Below the pieces are notes generated by a model that worked only from the letters and a program-made list of their open reading frames with translations, had not been told where the DNA came from and did no database searches. From NCBI RefSeq assembly GCF_964199755.1, contig NC_133903.1:53435239-53499238 (forward strand): a stretch of DNA of 64,000 nt, in the 5' to 3' direction. This document shows positions 15,061 through 26,000 of this stretch, piece after piece (the stretch's first letter is position 1; every line of letters starts with the position of its first letter). The stretch is from Larus michahellis (Eukaryota > Chordata > Aves > Charadriiformes > Laridae). The position numbers and the translations under genes are program-made.

Positions 15061-15930
15061 CGTTTCTCTTTGAACACAGGTTTTTCTTCTTCAACTACAG
15101 AATACTATTTAAATACTCCATTTAAAAACATGTCTTTTAGTAATTTTTCACACCAACTTATAGATGTTGAGAAAGGACTAATCGTTCATAACTTAGCTGT
15201 TAATTTTCAACTTAAAAATAATGGAAATGAACAAGTTATTAACATTTTATTCAGTGAACCTTGTGTACTGATGATAATGTTTCTGAATAAGGTAATGGTA
15301 TATAAAAGGTACAATGGAACATGGAGTTTTGAAAATTATGTTGTGTTTAGAGAGATTAAAGATATTAGAGATATTACCATCGTTAGTTTCTCTGTGCAAG
15401 ACTACATACCAGTATCCTGGCACAGAATCAATCTAAAGGGATTACTTCTTTTTGGGAATTAAGTTTGTGATTTCCCTGATCCTGCAAAAAACGTGCTCAT
15501 GAACTTACTTATGGAGTAGTCTGTGGTGAAAACCGGAGATATGTGGTGCACAATAGCAAATAAGTGCAAGGATGTTCTCAGGAGTCAGAATCTGCAAACC
15601 AAATGGTCTTGTTGGGACACAAACCCACTTGCCGAAGCGGTGCCTTAGTTAAATGAAGTCACAACATGATGCTGCCTTTTCAAGGTACCTGTGGAAACAG
15701 GATTTGAAACTGTGAATGTGGATTTATTTGTGACAAATATGTCTCTGACATAGTTAGTATCCCAGAACTGAATTTTTGTGTTACTGGCACCAACTGAAAT
15801 TGTATCTGAGAAATTTAATACACGTGAACTTGCAAAGGAGCTGCTACCATGACAGTGCAAACAGTTCCATGATGTCAGTTACTGTCAGCTAGCTAATACT
15901 GGAATTGCCAAAGCTCACATTCACTTGTGA
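15061..15930 (+). pseudogene. Decayed coding-like stretch, unidentified
   Basis: One reading frame (codon first base at 15070) is open from 15061 to 15459, then broken by TAA at 15460. It continues in the same frame to about 15930 with coding-like composition, interrupted by isolated stops at 15517, 15646, 15667, 15751, 15766 and 15850. No frameshift is needed. The conceptual product is rich in alternating hydrophobic and polar residues of beta-strand character, for example LFVTNMSLT near 15730. The first 130 codons without a stop are unlikely by chance in DNA this AT-rich. No true ATG marks the start: TTG at 15070 is the first codon usable as a start. A splice-acceptor-like CACAG ends at 15079. 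I do not recognise the family. It could be a retrocopy, a lost single-exon gene, an integrated foreign sequence, or chance. Confidence 0.35.
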
Positions 15931-18900
15931 CCCTGTTCACTGAAAAAAAGATAAGAGTACTAAAATAGAAGTGCAGTGATCTCTGAGAAAGAAAACAAAA
16001 AGCCAGAAATAGAAAGGCATAGATACGAGATTGACAAATGTTAGAGAAACAACTGAGGCAGTAAGAGAGCATGCTAGGAGGAGAGGTTACAGTGACAAAC
16101 CAAGGTCTTGTTGAGGAAAATGATGTCGTAGAGGTGTAAATATTTTTTCCTGCTCAAGTCACAAAGTTGCCAATTCTGAGATATTTCCCTAAGATAATTG
16201 AGGTAGATCATTTCTTAAAGATGGTAACTATTTATTCTCCTGCTGTATGAAGCCAAAAGATACAATTACAAAGATCTGGTCTCAATCTTTTTTATAAATG
16301 TAGGTAGTTCATTTTCCACCTCTGATCTGCTGTGTTTCCAGTATAGCTTTTTATGGAATTTAATGAGATATCACAACTTTTGGCTCTGTGGCATTATTTC
16401 CATCTTTTCTCTAACACCCCTGCCATGGGAATTACATTATACTAAAGCAGATATAGTCCGTCATTCTCTGCATTTATCTTTTCTAGTTCTTTAAGGAGTG
16501 ACCAGGTGAGGTAGTCCTCACATAGTCCATCTTGTCTTTTTCTTTTTGACCTTGCAAGTGAATTTCCTTTCCCCAGGAGAACTTAGACTGGCCAGAGACG
16601 CTCACATATATCATTTAAAGAAGCCACATCTCTTCAGATGTGCTCACTCACAAGAGCCTGTGGCTCTGAAGAGTAGAGGCAAGTAACTTAACAATTGCTT
16701 CAAATCAAGTCCAAGCAACCTCTCTGTCCAGTCAGCTCCTTTCCCCTTCTCATCTTCCTCCAATAAAAGATAAAAAGCTGGGGGGGACCCTATGAGGTTT
16801 CATTTATTTGTCTTACTCACAAGATTAACGATAGATTCCTACTTTGCAATTTAATATTCTCTGTATTAAAATATGATCTGCATAGCTCATGACAGCAATA
16901 TTGTTAAAGTAACATCTGTTTCAGTTTACCAATGCCTACTTCACTGACATATGATAAAGCTTAATTAATATTTTTAAAAGTACTTGCTATTTTTTTCTGA
17001 AACTACTATAATAAACTAAACGTACTAAAATAATAACACAGTAATTGTGTTATTATTCTTCTGGGTAACAGGTGTAGATGCATTTGTGCTCTATTATATA
17101 CACACTCCCTGTATCACATGGGCTAAGATAACTATACCTGAAGGTTTGTAACCAAGGACCCCAGAATTACTCCAGGCAAAACAAAATTCATTGTAAGACA
17201 GACTACAAATGCCAGTCTAAGCCTTCATGGTTTTAATGAGATGACTATTTCTTACCACCACTAAGTCTGTGAGGATCAAAGAAAATGCTCATTGAGTTAA
17301 GATGTGCTAAGAAAAGTGTATAGAAGAGCATAAATGGCTCAGGAATTCCAGGAATCCCACTGGCTTAAACAGTCTTTTATTAAAAGCGAGTGTTCTCATA
17401 GTTGAATGCCTTCCAAGAAGGGCCTCAAGTGATGAAAGTATTTCCATCTAATGTGAAAATACTTGAAAGATGCTTATTCCATGTGAAAATATTTCCACCT
17501 TTCAGAAAAGCCTGAATACAATACTCCTTTGACGAATATACTCTCATACGAGGTATTAATTTTCAGAATTAATATACAAAAGATCCAGAATTCCTACACT
17601 TTTTATAATGAATAGATTATAGTGACTTTCATCTCCTGTAACAGCCAGACAAAATATTTCAGAGTATTTTACAAAATAGATACATCAGCTACATAGTGAA
17701 AAATTTTACATTCATCATCATGACATTGCTCCCATTTCCCTCAGGGCAAAATTGACCTGGAAAGGACGGTACAGCATCTTCAGAGAAAAAACAATGGGAT
17801 CTCCTTCAAACACGAGACACATTGACACAGCACAGTAGGCAGTCGTGGTGGCCAACTGCGATGTATAAACATACTCAATATACCCTATATCGTCCTACTC
17901 CGCCCCCACCTTACCTAAAACACTAAAATCATACAAGGGCATAGACCTGAAACACTGAAGTGGTCAGCTACCCCAGTAGTATTTCAGCCATCAGGACTAT
18001 CTCTTTTTATGGTTTCTGGTTTTATCCTTTCTTTTTTTTCATCTCCTCGAGCTGTTTTTCTAAGATAGAGGGAAGGAGGTAAGCCAGTATCATGTGCCCA
18101 AACAGCGCCTTTTTAGATCATGGTAAGGTTTTCTCTGTACCTCAATCACTCACTGTTCTGGGGGTTGCTGCTCTTGTAAAATACAATTCATGGTAAGATC
18201 AGAAAGCAATAGTGAAATAAACTATCCCCTGTACCCCCTCCACCCTGTTCTTACACCGGAATGGAGTAAGCAAGACCAAGAGTGCTGACTGCCAGTGACC
18301 TGTAGATTTTGGAAGCCTGTTCCATCTCTTCTGCAATCAGGAAACACAAACCTGCATGAGATCACAAAGTACTGATAATCTTGAGCAGTCAAATAACATG
18401 AGTTCATGATATAACCATGATGGATGTGTGTTTTTTCCTTCATATTTTATGATCTGTAGGTGTTTAGTTATGCTGAATAATCTTTATTTGATTATAGTAA
18501 CTTCTAAATTGGCCACATTTGGAGAAGAAACAGGTAGCCAATGCCTTTTTCATGAAAATAAAACAACTTCCAACCCACACACAGCTTGATTCAAAAGGAA
18601 GCGCTGAATGAGGAAAGAGATTATGACAGGACATGTGGCTCAGGGAATACAGCCGGTATCAAATCAGTTTGTATTGTGTAATAATTAACTGCACACATTT
18701 TGGCAATTGGTTAGTTTCTACTTTGTGCATCTGAAAAATTCAAACGTGCCTCAGCGCCACAGAACATCATGAGGCTTATTTGCTGCTTCTAAAGCTTTTG
18801 AAAGATGTTCAGGAAGTGCAGACTTCCATAAATCGTATCAGTCAAGCTACTAAACATGGCTGAAAAGCTGAGAATAATTTTTCATCTCATGTCTTCTAAT

Positions 18901-20011
18901 GACGAGAAATGTGCAAGTTACATAACTAACCACCAAGCGTCACTGTTCCATATTTTTACATTCTGACATCTTTGTTCCCAAGTGCTTAGAAAATCCCTTT
19001 TAGAAGCAGTCCTGCAAATGAGGATTTTTCAACAAGAATATTTTTAAAGTACAAGAGACACGCATATCTGCCACAGAAGCTATGGGACAATTCAAGTGGC
19101 TGGATATGCAGCTTTCTAGAGCAAGCCACCAAGTAATGTCTGAAATAAATATTGTTCATATTACTGGATATAATAATGTAAGTCCCATTGAAAATGAAAA
19201 AAAAAATAATTAGGAATTGGATTTTACTTTTAAGCCTAGCAATTTAAAATGTTGTAGGAAGTGCCATTCTTCTGTTTTGTTAAGAAAGGTAGACAAGCCT
19301 TACTGAGAGATTGTCGGATGCTTTGCCAAGAAGGCACATTTTAAGTAAGTTCCTATTGTGAGAAGTAATTTAACCTGACTTTAAAATGTACTAACAGCGG
19401 GCATTAGACATCAGGAGACTGAACGGCAGTCCTGGTGTGAGGTACCAAGCTAGTCTTCCCTGTTTCTTGAATATTAAAGTAGGTCATAATTTTTGATTGG
19501 CACAAAACCAGAATTTGCTGACAGATATTCACGTGAGCTGCAGCTCATAAAGAAATTTCCAACAAGGCTCAGAAAATACATACCACCTTACTCTACATAT
19601 CTTACATAGCTTCCCTTTGTTACAACTTCTGCTCCCCAGGTGAACTCTAAGCACAGATTGCTGGTGCTGCGGTGTTCCTGTGTAGTTGAAACTTGAAAGA
19701 TGTAAAATAGCTGCACAGATTTCCATATGTATTTGTACCATATTGCATTTGTTCTTTGTAGAATTTGGTATGTCACTAATGTTCCTTAGAAAGATCTTTG
19801 CTGTGTGCTAATACTGGTTTATCTGGGTGAGCACTCAATCAGTCGGAGTCAGCTGTCTGATGTGGACGCAACACCCAGGAGAGCATGGGTGAGCCAATCT
19901 CTTCTAACATAATCCCCAGATTAACAAACCTGTACAGCCTGCTTTTTATTTCAGAAGACTGCCTCTCCCACAGATCTCCCTGCACTGTCCACAGTCTGTA
20001 CACCTTTCCAA
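15931..20011. other. AT-rich intergenic region, nothing recognised
   Basis: AT-rich DNA with short, frequently stopped frames on both strands. I see no gene, RNA gene or clear transposon. Confidence 0.6.
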
Positions 20012-20086
20012 GGCATCCCTCCTGAATAATTATTTCTGGATGCTTTCACAGGCATCCCTCCTGAATAATTATTTCTGGATGCTTTT
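20012..20086. repeat. Two-copy tandem duplication, 39-bp unit
   Basis: A 39-bp unit beginning GGCATCCCTCCTGAATAATT is directly repeated: copy 1 is 20012-20050 and copy 2 starts at 20051. At least 35 bp are identical before copy 2 diverges. The identity suggests a recent local duplication. No coding significance is apparent. Confidence 0.9.
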
Positions 20087-20179
20087 GAATGTGGAGAAAC
20101 TCTGAAACAGGGGTATCAGCCTTGGCTGGATCCGATTATGCTCCACCCTTCCCTCCTGTCTGCACTTTTTAGCCTTCTA

Positions 20180-20700
20180 GTGGAAAACTGTCCTCTGCAG
20201 TAGTTTTTGCATGTATGGAAGATGACCCCACCGAAACAGAGTATGTTGTCAGGGCCCTGAGTACACTAACAGGCCTTCATGGCCTCACCTGGTGCCTCCG
20301 CCACACCCTCTGCCCACAGGCCACTCTATTTAAGCTTAGACCTTGGCCTTCAACAGACTCACAGCTGTGCCTGTGCCTGGCCATAGCCTCTGCTGATCTG
20401 GACTGTGACCTGTGGACTGAATTCCCAGCTTGACCTCAGAACCGCCTGGTGATCATGGGACTGTGCCTGACTCTGGTTACCCTCGCTGGGCCTGACCCTG
20501 ACCGGTGGTTCACCTTCTGGGCTTTACCTTATACTTGCCTCATCACCATGAGCTTGCCTGACTATCTGAACTCATGGTTGAACATCCCCAGAGCTGCCCT
20601 GCTCGCCTTGCTTGGGTACTGTGAGATGGGGCCCTGGTGAACCCCCTGCCCTGCTGGCTGCGTTGTTGCTTTTGACTCCATGTTCCCTGAAAAGCAGCTG
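20180..20700. repeat. GC-richer block, possible old interspersed repeat
   Basis: About 500 bp are clearly richer in G and C (many CCTG, GCCT and CTGACC words) than the AT-rich flanks. Fairly open short frames lie on + (20215-20433 and 20449-20640) and on -. A CTATTTAAGC word near 20327 could be read as a TATA-like element of an LTR, but no TG...CA termini, primer-binding site or target duplication could be found. The sharp compositional change is the only direct evidence, and the class is not identified. Confidence 0.3.
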
Positions 20701-22380
20701 GGTTTTGCTGCTCCCTGGCTTATGTAGCATAAACCCAGGAAAAAAAGGAGTTGCTTGTAGAAACTGTATAAAGAAAGCAAGTGTGTGAGAGGTTGAATCT
20801 ACAGAGAAAAAGTATATGAAATCAAAAAGCTGAAATGCAGAATTACACATTTCTGTGAAATGGGTCGGAGGAAACTGGGTAAAAGTTGGTAGGAAGTGAC
20901 AGATGCTAGGATGTGGTGCTTCCTAAGAAGGGAAAGGATATAAAATAACAGAAAGGAGAAACAGGGAGGAAATGAGAAGTGGCAAAGGAAAAAATAACAA
21001 AAGCTAGTAGAACTTATAAAAGAGTGAAAATATTAAAAAACTAACATGAGCATGCTCAAAGGCACAAATCCTAGCACAGAACTCTGTGTGATATTACTGT
21101 AAAAACCTTTTATCCCTTATTCTATTCTTAATAAGGATTTCCCATAATCTCCCATGGCAACCAAATCTCTTTAAGAACCTTTGGTGAAGGAAACAATCAA
21201 CGGCTTTCCAGAAATCCAGGTCCACTCTTGAGCCTTTATCAATTCTGGACAGCACTATGAGGGGACATAGTCATGTAAATACTGCCACTTCCTTTTACAT
21301 AGTTTTAATCTCTGTGAGTCAAAGTCGAATTAGTAACAGAAAATTAAAGCATGTATGTTAGAGTAGCGTAGCCAAAAAAGAAGAGCATACAATGCCTGTA
21401 ACAGGTACTATTCAAGTTATTTAGTCCACTTTTAGGCTGCTCTACACGCTGATGTGTTTAATGTCATCCTGCACATTCCAGTAACAACAGGCAATGTAAG
21501 AACATTTCATAAAACAGAATCAGCTAACAAAAAAAATGGCTAAAATCAATTAGTAGAAGAGGCTATTTGAGACAAAAGTTACTGAAGTTCTAGTGCTGAA
21601 ACAGCAGGGAGACAGGGTAATCGCATCTTCTTAGTGTAAGGTGCTTAGGTTTTTCTCTGGAGTGTCTGGGGCAGGGTATTAGAGAAGACAAGATCCTGAG
21701 CCAGGCATACCCAAGATCTGATCAAATAAGTTTTTCTATGAAATAAATATAGTACAGGAAAGCAAGTGAAAGAATTTCAGTGTGGGTTTTTTTTTTTTTT
21801 TTCCCCCGAAATAGAAAAGATCAAACAAAAAATGTACTCCTACGTTTTAGGTATCATGTAGTGAAATACGTAGGATGAAAAGAACGCGCTCTATGCCCGT
21901 CTGGCGGTGTTTGAGGCGCTGTGCAGGCAGTGACTACAGGGCTGCCTGCGGAGACTGGGTGGTGGATGAAAGACTGGCTGTGGAGGAGCGGCTCAGCAGG
22001 GCCCCGCAGCTGCCAGGCTCCTTCGACCCCTCACTGGCGGGGTGGGCTGCCGCCTGGGAGGCGCTGGGGTCTGCTGGGGTTTGGGGAGTGCTAACAATAG
22101 CCAGTGGGGGGGGGGAAGACAATATAATTTAAGAAGAGGTGAAACTGCCATAGCCCTTCGCAGTCCCACCTGTGTTGTTGGATGAGGAGGATGTTGCTCC
22201 ACCTCATGGAGAGGGGTTAAAACAGTTGCTCATCAGCCTCACGCTTAAACGCTTTCCATCCTGCGCCTGCCCAAAAAAAGGAATGGGTATTTTGGCCTCA
22301 TTTAACAACAGTATTTTTTAAGCGATTCTGTATCCTGCTCTGAAAGCAGCATTTGTGGCTGGCAGAGGCGCGCTGACCTA
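20701..22380. other. Intergenic DNA upstream of the HOOK1 CpG island
   Basis: AT-rich DNA with a 17-nt T run followed by C at about 21787-21808 and a G run near 22106-22115. GC content rises from about 21.87 kb towards the CpG island. Frames at 21875-22132 and their reverse-strand counterparts follow from the rising GC content and show no known domain. Confidence 0.6.
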
Positions 22381-22504
22381 CCTACATCTTAGGCACAGGT
22401 TAAGTCTGAACCGTGCTTACACCTCTTCACCCCGCCACCTCCGCGGCCCGTCCGTCCCCGGCCTACAGCAGCGGCTCTGACGGCCCAGAGGCGGGAAGAG
22501 GCGT

Positions 22505-22516
22505 CCGCCATGTTGG
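22505..22516 (+). promoter_or_regulatory. YY1-like motif
   Basis: CCGCCATGTTGG matches the core of the YY1 consensus (CCGCCATNTT), commonly found at or just downstream of TATA-less start sites. It lies about 540 bp upstream of the HOOK1 start codon, so it might mark an upstream start site or an untranslated first exon. The match is to sequence only. Confidence 0.4.
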
Positions 22517-22723
22517 GACGGAGCGGTGCCCCCTGTGCTGCCCGCTGAGGGAGGGCAGGGGCGGTACCGGCTGACTCCCCGGCCCACGCTTCGTCCCGTG
22601 GGCAGGGGACACGTCCCCCCTTCGCCCACACCCCCAGTTCCGGGCCCGCACGGAGCGCTGTCGGCCGCTGAGGGGACCCGCCGCCGTGAGGCACCACCCC
22701 GCACACACCGAGTCCCCCCCGTG

Positions 22724-22760
22724 ATTGGCACGAACAGCTCCACCCCTCCCCCGTGATTGG
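22724..22760 (-). promoter_or_regulatory. Pair of inverted CCAAT boxes (NF-Y type)
   Basis: Two GTGATTGG words place inverted CCAAT boxes at 22724-22728 and 22756-22760, start to start 32 bp apart. Paired NF-Y sites at roughly three helical turns are a known feature of many TATA-less promoters. They lie about 300 bp upstream of the HOOK1 ATG. Confidence 0.55.
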
Positions 22761-22806
22761 TCAGTGCCGCTGCCACTCCCGGAGTTTGAAGGCATGGGCG
22801 GGCCCT

Positions 22807-22818
22807 GACGTATACGTC
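22807..22818. promoter_or_regulatory. 12-bp palindrome of two opposed CRE half-sites
   Basis: GACGTATACGTC is a perfect 12-bp palindrome. With the preceding T it forms TGACG facing CGTC across a TATA centre, so it may bind CREB/ATF-type bZIP dimers with altered spacing. It lies between the CCAAT pair and the tandem CRE half-site array. Confidence 0.35.
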
Positions 22819-22911
22819 CTGACAGCACCTCTGCCCCGCCGCCCCTCCCCTGTCCCGGCCCCGCGCGGAGGTGGGCGCCGCTCGGAACGGCGCGGGCGGG
22901 GTGGGCTGCCC

Positions 22912-22956
22912 GGTCACGTCACATTCGATCACGTCACGTCACGTCACGTCACGTCA
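22912..22956 (-). promoter_or_regulatory. Array of CRE half-sites (TGACG on the - strand)
   Basis: Five head-to-tail ACGTC units at 22931-22955, followed by A, give five overlapping CGTCA words, the CREB/CREM/ATF half-site. One more CACGTCA lies at about 22915-22921. The array ends about 97 bp upstream of the HOOK1 ATG, within the usual position of the core promoter or 5' UTR. Its 5-bp period places neighbouring sites on opposite helix faces. It may be a short tandem-repeat expansion that happens to build binding sites. Confidence 0.5.
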
Positions 22957-23053
22957 GCTACGCGTCGTTGCGGGCGTAAGCGCGCTCGGTGCCTCGGTCG
23001 CTCACGCAGCCGCCTGGAGCGGGGGCGGGCGGGGGGAAGAGGCCTCCGCCGCC

Positions 23054-26000
23054 ATGGAGGCGAAACCGGCGGATCTCCTGCTGTGTGACAGCCTCATCCT
23101 CTGGGTGAGTGGGGCGGCCCCCGAGGCGCCTCCTGAGGGGGGGTCCCTCAGGAGCGGCTTCCCCCGGCCGAGAGGGGCTCTGGGGGGACGGGACCCGCCG
23201 GCGCGGATGGGCGGCCCGGGCTCCTGTAAGAGCGGCCCGGGCGGCGAGCGGGGGGAAAGGTGAGGCGTTGGGGGCGCGGGCACGGCTGGAGCCGTGGGTC
23301 CTGCCCGGGGAACAGGTGTTCGTACGCGTTCCTGCAAACAGAAGGGCGGATGTGGGCTTTTGAGTGGCCTGTAGGCCCGAGTAGTGGTTCTCCGGCAGTG
23401 GCTTTCCCTGTGGAAACTGCTCGGTAATTAGCAATAGTAACAAATATATTCAATTAATTTGAATTGAGCTGACAGGAGCAGAAACCTCAGAACGTTTCAT
23501 ACCAGCCTTCAGTTGGTTAAAGCGTTAATTAGTCAGTCGCAACACACCTAAATGTGTGGTGTTACGTGCTTCTTGCACAGGTATTTGTTCAGTTCAGTAA
23601 TTAAGTTTGCGTTCTTTTTATCCTTTGTTCCTTCCAAGTTTCTTCTGCTTCCTTCTTTGTAATTCTGGTGCAGTATTTTTGGTGAGAGTGAGCTCTGCTA
23701 AATAGAACTTCTGCATGAAATCTTGGCAGAGAAGGCCACAACTACCTGGCGTGAAGCGTTTCTCTAGAAATAGCAGGTGTTTTGCCTATGTGAAGTGTAA
23801 ATCAGGGAAAGAAGGGAGTGTTTTAGAAACATTGTGGAGATCCAGGAATGAAACTGGCAAAAGTAATAGCAACAGCTACTTGAGTAGGTATTCCTTTTTC
23901 TTTCTGCATGACAGTACAGAAGTTTCAATGAATTAAAGTCTGTAATAAATCACTGAAAACCAATTTCCTCCTTTCTTTTCCTTCCTCCATTTTTCTTTTA
24001 GTGACCTTGTTTGCTTCCAATGTTTTGTTGGTCTTTAGAACTTCAGTTGACTTATGACTACCTCTCTGGAGTTGGATATCTTTTGTCACTTAATCAATGC
24101 ATCCTTTTCTTTATCTTTTTTGTGCTCTTTAACTTTTTTCCTCTTGGTAGTCAGGTAGGAATAACTCCCATCGTGATACAGTTGCAAAATAAATCAATGC
24201 ATTCCTGAACTCTGTCTCAAAATCCTGTCAGCAGTGCTGAACTCTTATAATTTTTACAATTCCTGCTTAAAATATTTTAAGCCTAAGTCTCATTTTTGGT
24301 ATTTTCACAGTGCGTAGTTGTAACTACATCATGAGCTTTAAAGGGAATACCAATGGAACTTTAACTAGGCTCAAACTGAAAGAGCTTTGTGTAGTGTTGT
24401 TGATGTAAATGAACATCCAGCTCTGTGTGTTCAGGTTTTGTATACAACACTCAGCAGATGCATTGCCAGATGTATGTTTTTAGATTTAACACCCTGTTTC
24501 TGAGACCTTATTTACAACTTAGTAGAAACCATTTGTTAATATGAAGATATGTTTCAGACATCCTTTCAACTTGAACTTCAGACTGAATAGTAGACAAAAA
24601 ACTGGTCTGCTGAAGATAGCCATATTTGGGGAGCAGGGGAATGAAGTGCTCTGTATCTGAAGAGAAGAGGGTTCTGTAACGCTCTGTGGTTCTAAAGGTT
24701 TCTCAATTTATTTACTCATTAATATAGCAAAGAGATGCTCATGATTTTCTGTGTTCTGCTACTGGATCTTGTTTGTGGTTGATTTTATTTATTTTATTTT
24801 GGCAAATTCTGTATTAGAAAACATTTATTATCCAGAGAAGAAAGAAAAAATACAAATAAAAATATTATCTGTTGGTTCTCCAACCCGGGTGTCATTAAAT
24901 TTAAAGTTTTGAGGGTGTTACGGGAAAACCATAATAGAGTTAGATTAAATTATAGGGGAAATGTATGTGAGTTTCCAAGGAAAATTGACTTACGCAATAT
25001 TTGTTGAGATTGAACTCACAAGTTTGTTACAGAAACAATTTTCTAAGTCAGAATGACAAAATTTGATTAGTATACGTGAAGTGAACCTTAATATTTTCCA
25101 TCTCTGGGTAGGAGTGGAGTGATAACAGTAGCAGCAGTAGGCCTAGTGATGCAGTAGTATCTTCTATGTTTAGGTGCCATTACAATAGGTGTTTTCTTTA
25201 CTCTAGTAAGGCAAAAGTTGCTTGAATGTCTTTCTGTACTGCTCTGAGGCTGCTTCTGTCTTTGTCTCCAAACTAGAGACTAGATTCATGGTAACATCTT
25301 AAACAGAAAGCTTTTTCCACAATACATGTAGCCCTGTTTGGCACTGGCAGCATTGGTGATGTTAACTTTGTCACTGGCTTAGTTATTCTGTTAATATCCT
25401 CGGATTAAAAACGTGAATGTTTGTTGTTACTTTAAAATCTCTGACTAACTCTATAAAACTTCTGTCCCTAGTATGTGTAGTCTGGGTATAAAATGTAGAA
25501 CCTCAACTCTGCATTGTGCAGATAAAGTTGAGGCCATACCTTCCCAAGAGTTGGATAGGTTGATTTCTCCTGGGTAATGTAAGCACTCTTGTTTAGTCTA
25601 CAGTTGTTTGGTGGATAGAGCCTTCAGGAAATCCAGAGGAAAGGCGTTAAATGTCACATGATATAGAATTAAATTTTCAAACGTATATTATGAACATAGT
25701 AGCTGTATGTCTGAGAGAAAAATATTTCCTCCTCTTGTAGCAGCAATTGGCATGGTGCATTTAAGCTAGATTCATGAAGTGTTCTTCAGCATGAGTAGCA
25801 GCATGTCCTTGAAGCTATATTTAGTAAATCTAACCAAATTTGAAAAAAGGTTAGGAGTACTACACAGTCCTGAAGTCTACGGCTGCTTCTACCAACCTCC
25901 TCCCCATGCCCATTACCTTTTGTTTTTGTAAGTACAGTAAAAATCGGTTTTGAGGAAATGATTGGGCTGGCATGAGGTTTGGACAATCCATAATTAATAC

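Larger units (their letters stand above)
22380..23330 (+). promoter_or_regulatory. HOOK1: CpG island and promoter of HOOK1
   Basis: CpG dinucleotides and GC content jump sharply here compared with both flanks. The block ends just after the first HOOK1 coding exon, which starts at 23054 with a near-ideal Kozak context (GCCGCCATGG). No TATA box is seen at a useful distance, which fits a CpG-island promoter with dispersed start sites. Several GC boxes, two inverted CCAAT boxes, a YY1-like site and CRE half-sites lie upstream. Long open frames on both strands inside the island reflect lack of stops in GC-rich DNA. Confidence 0.85.

Noticed and set aside
1-22000. FGGY exons expected upstream of HOOK1 by synteny
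   Set aside because: No stretch could be matched to FGGY with flanking splice sites, so it probably lies further upstream.
22417-22932. 171-codon - strand frame in the CpG island, possibly a divergent gene
   Set aside because: Arg/Gly/Pro-rich translation on all frames is expected for GC-rich promoter DNA. No domain is seen, and overlapping frames are equally open.
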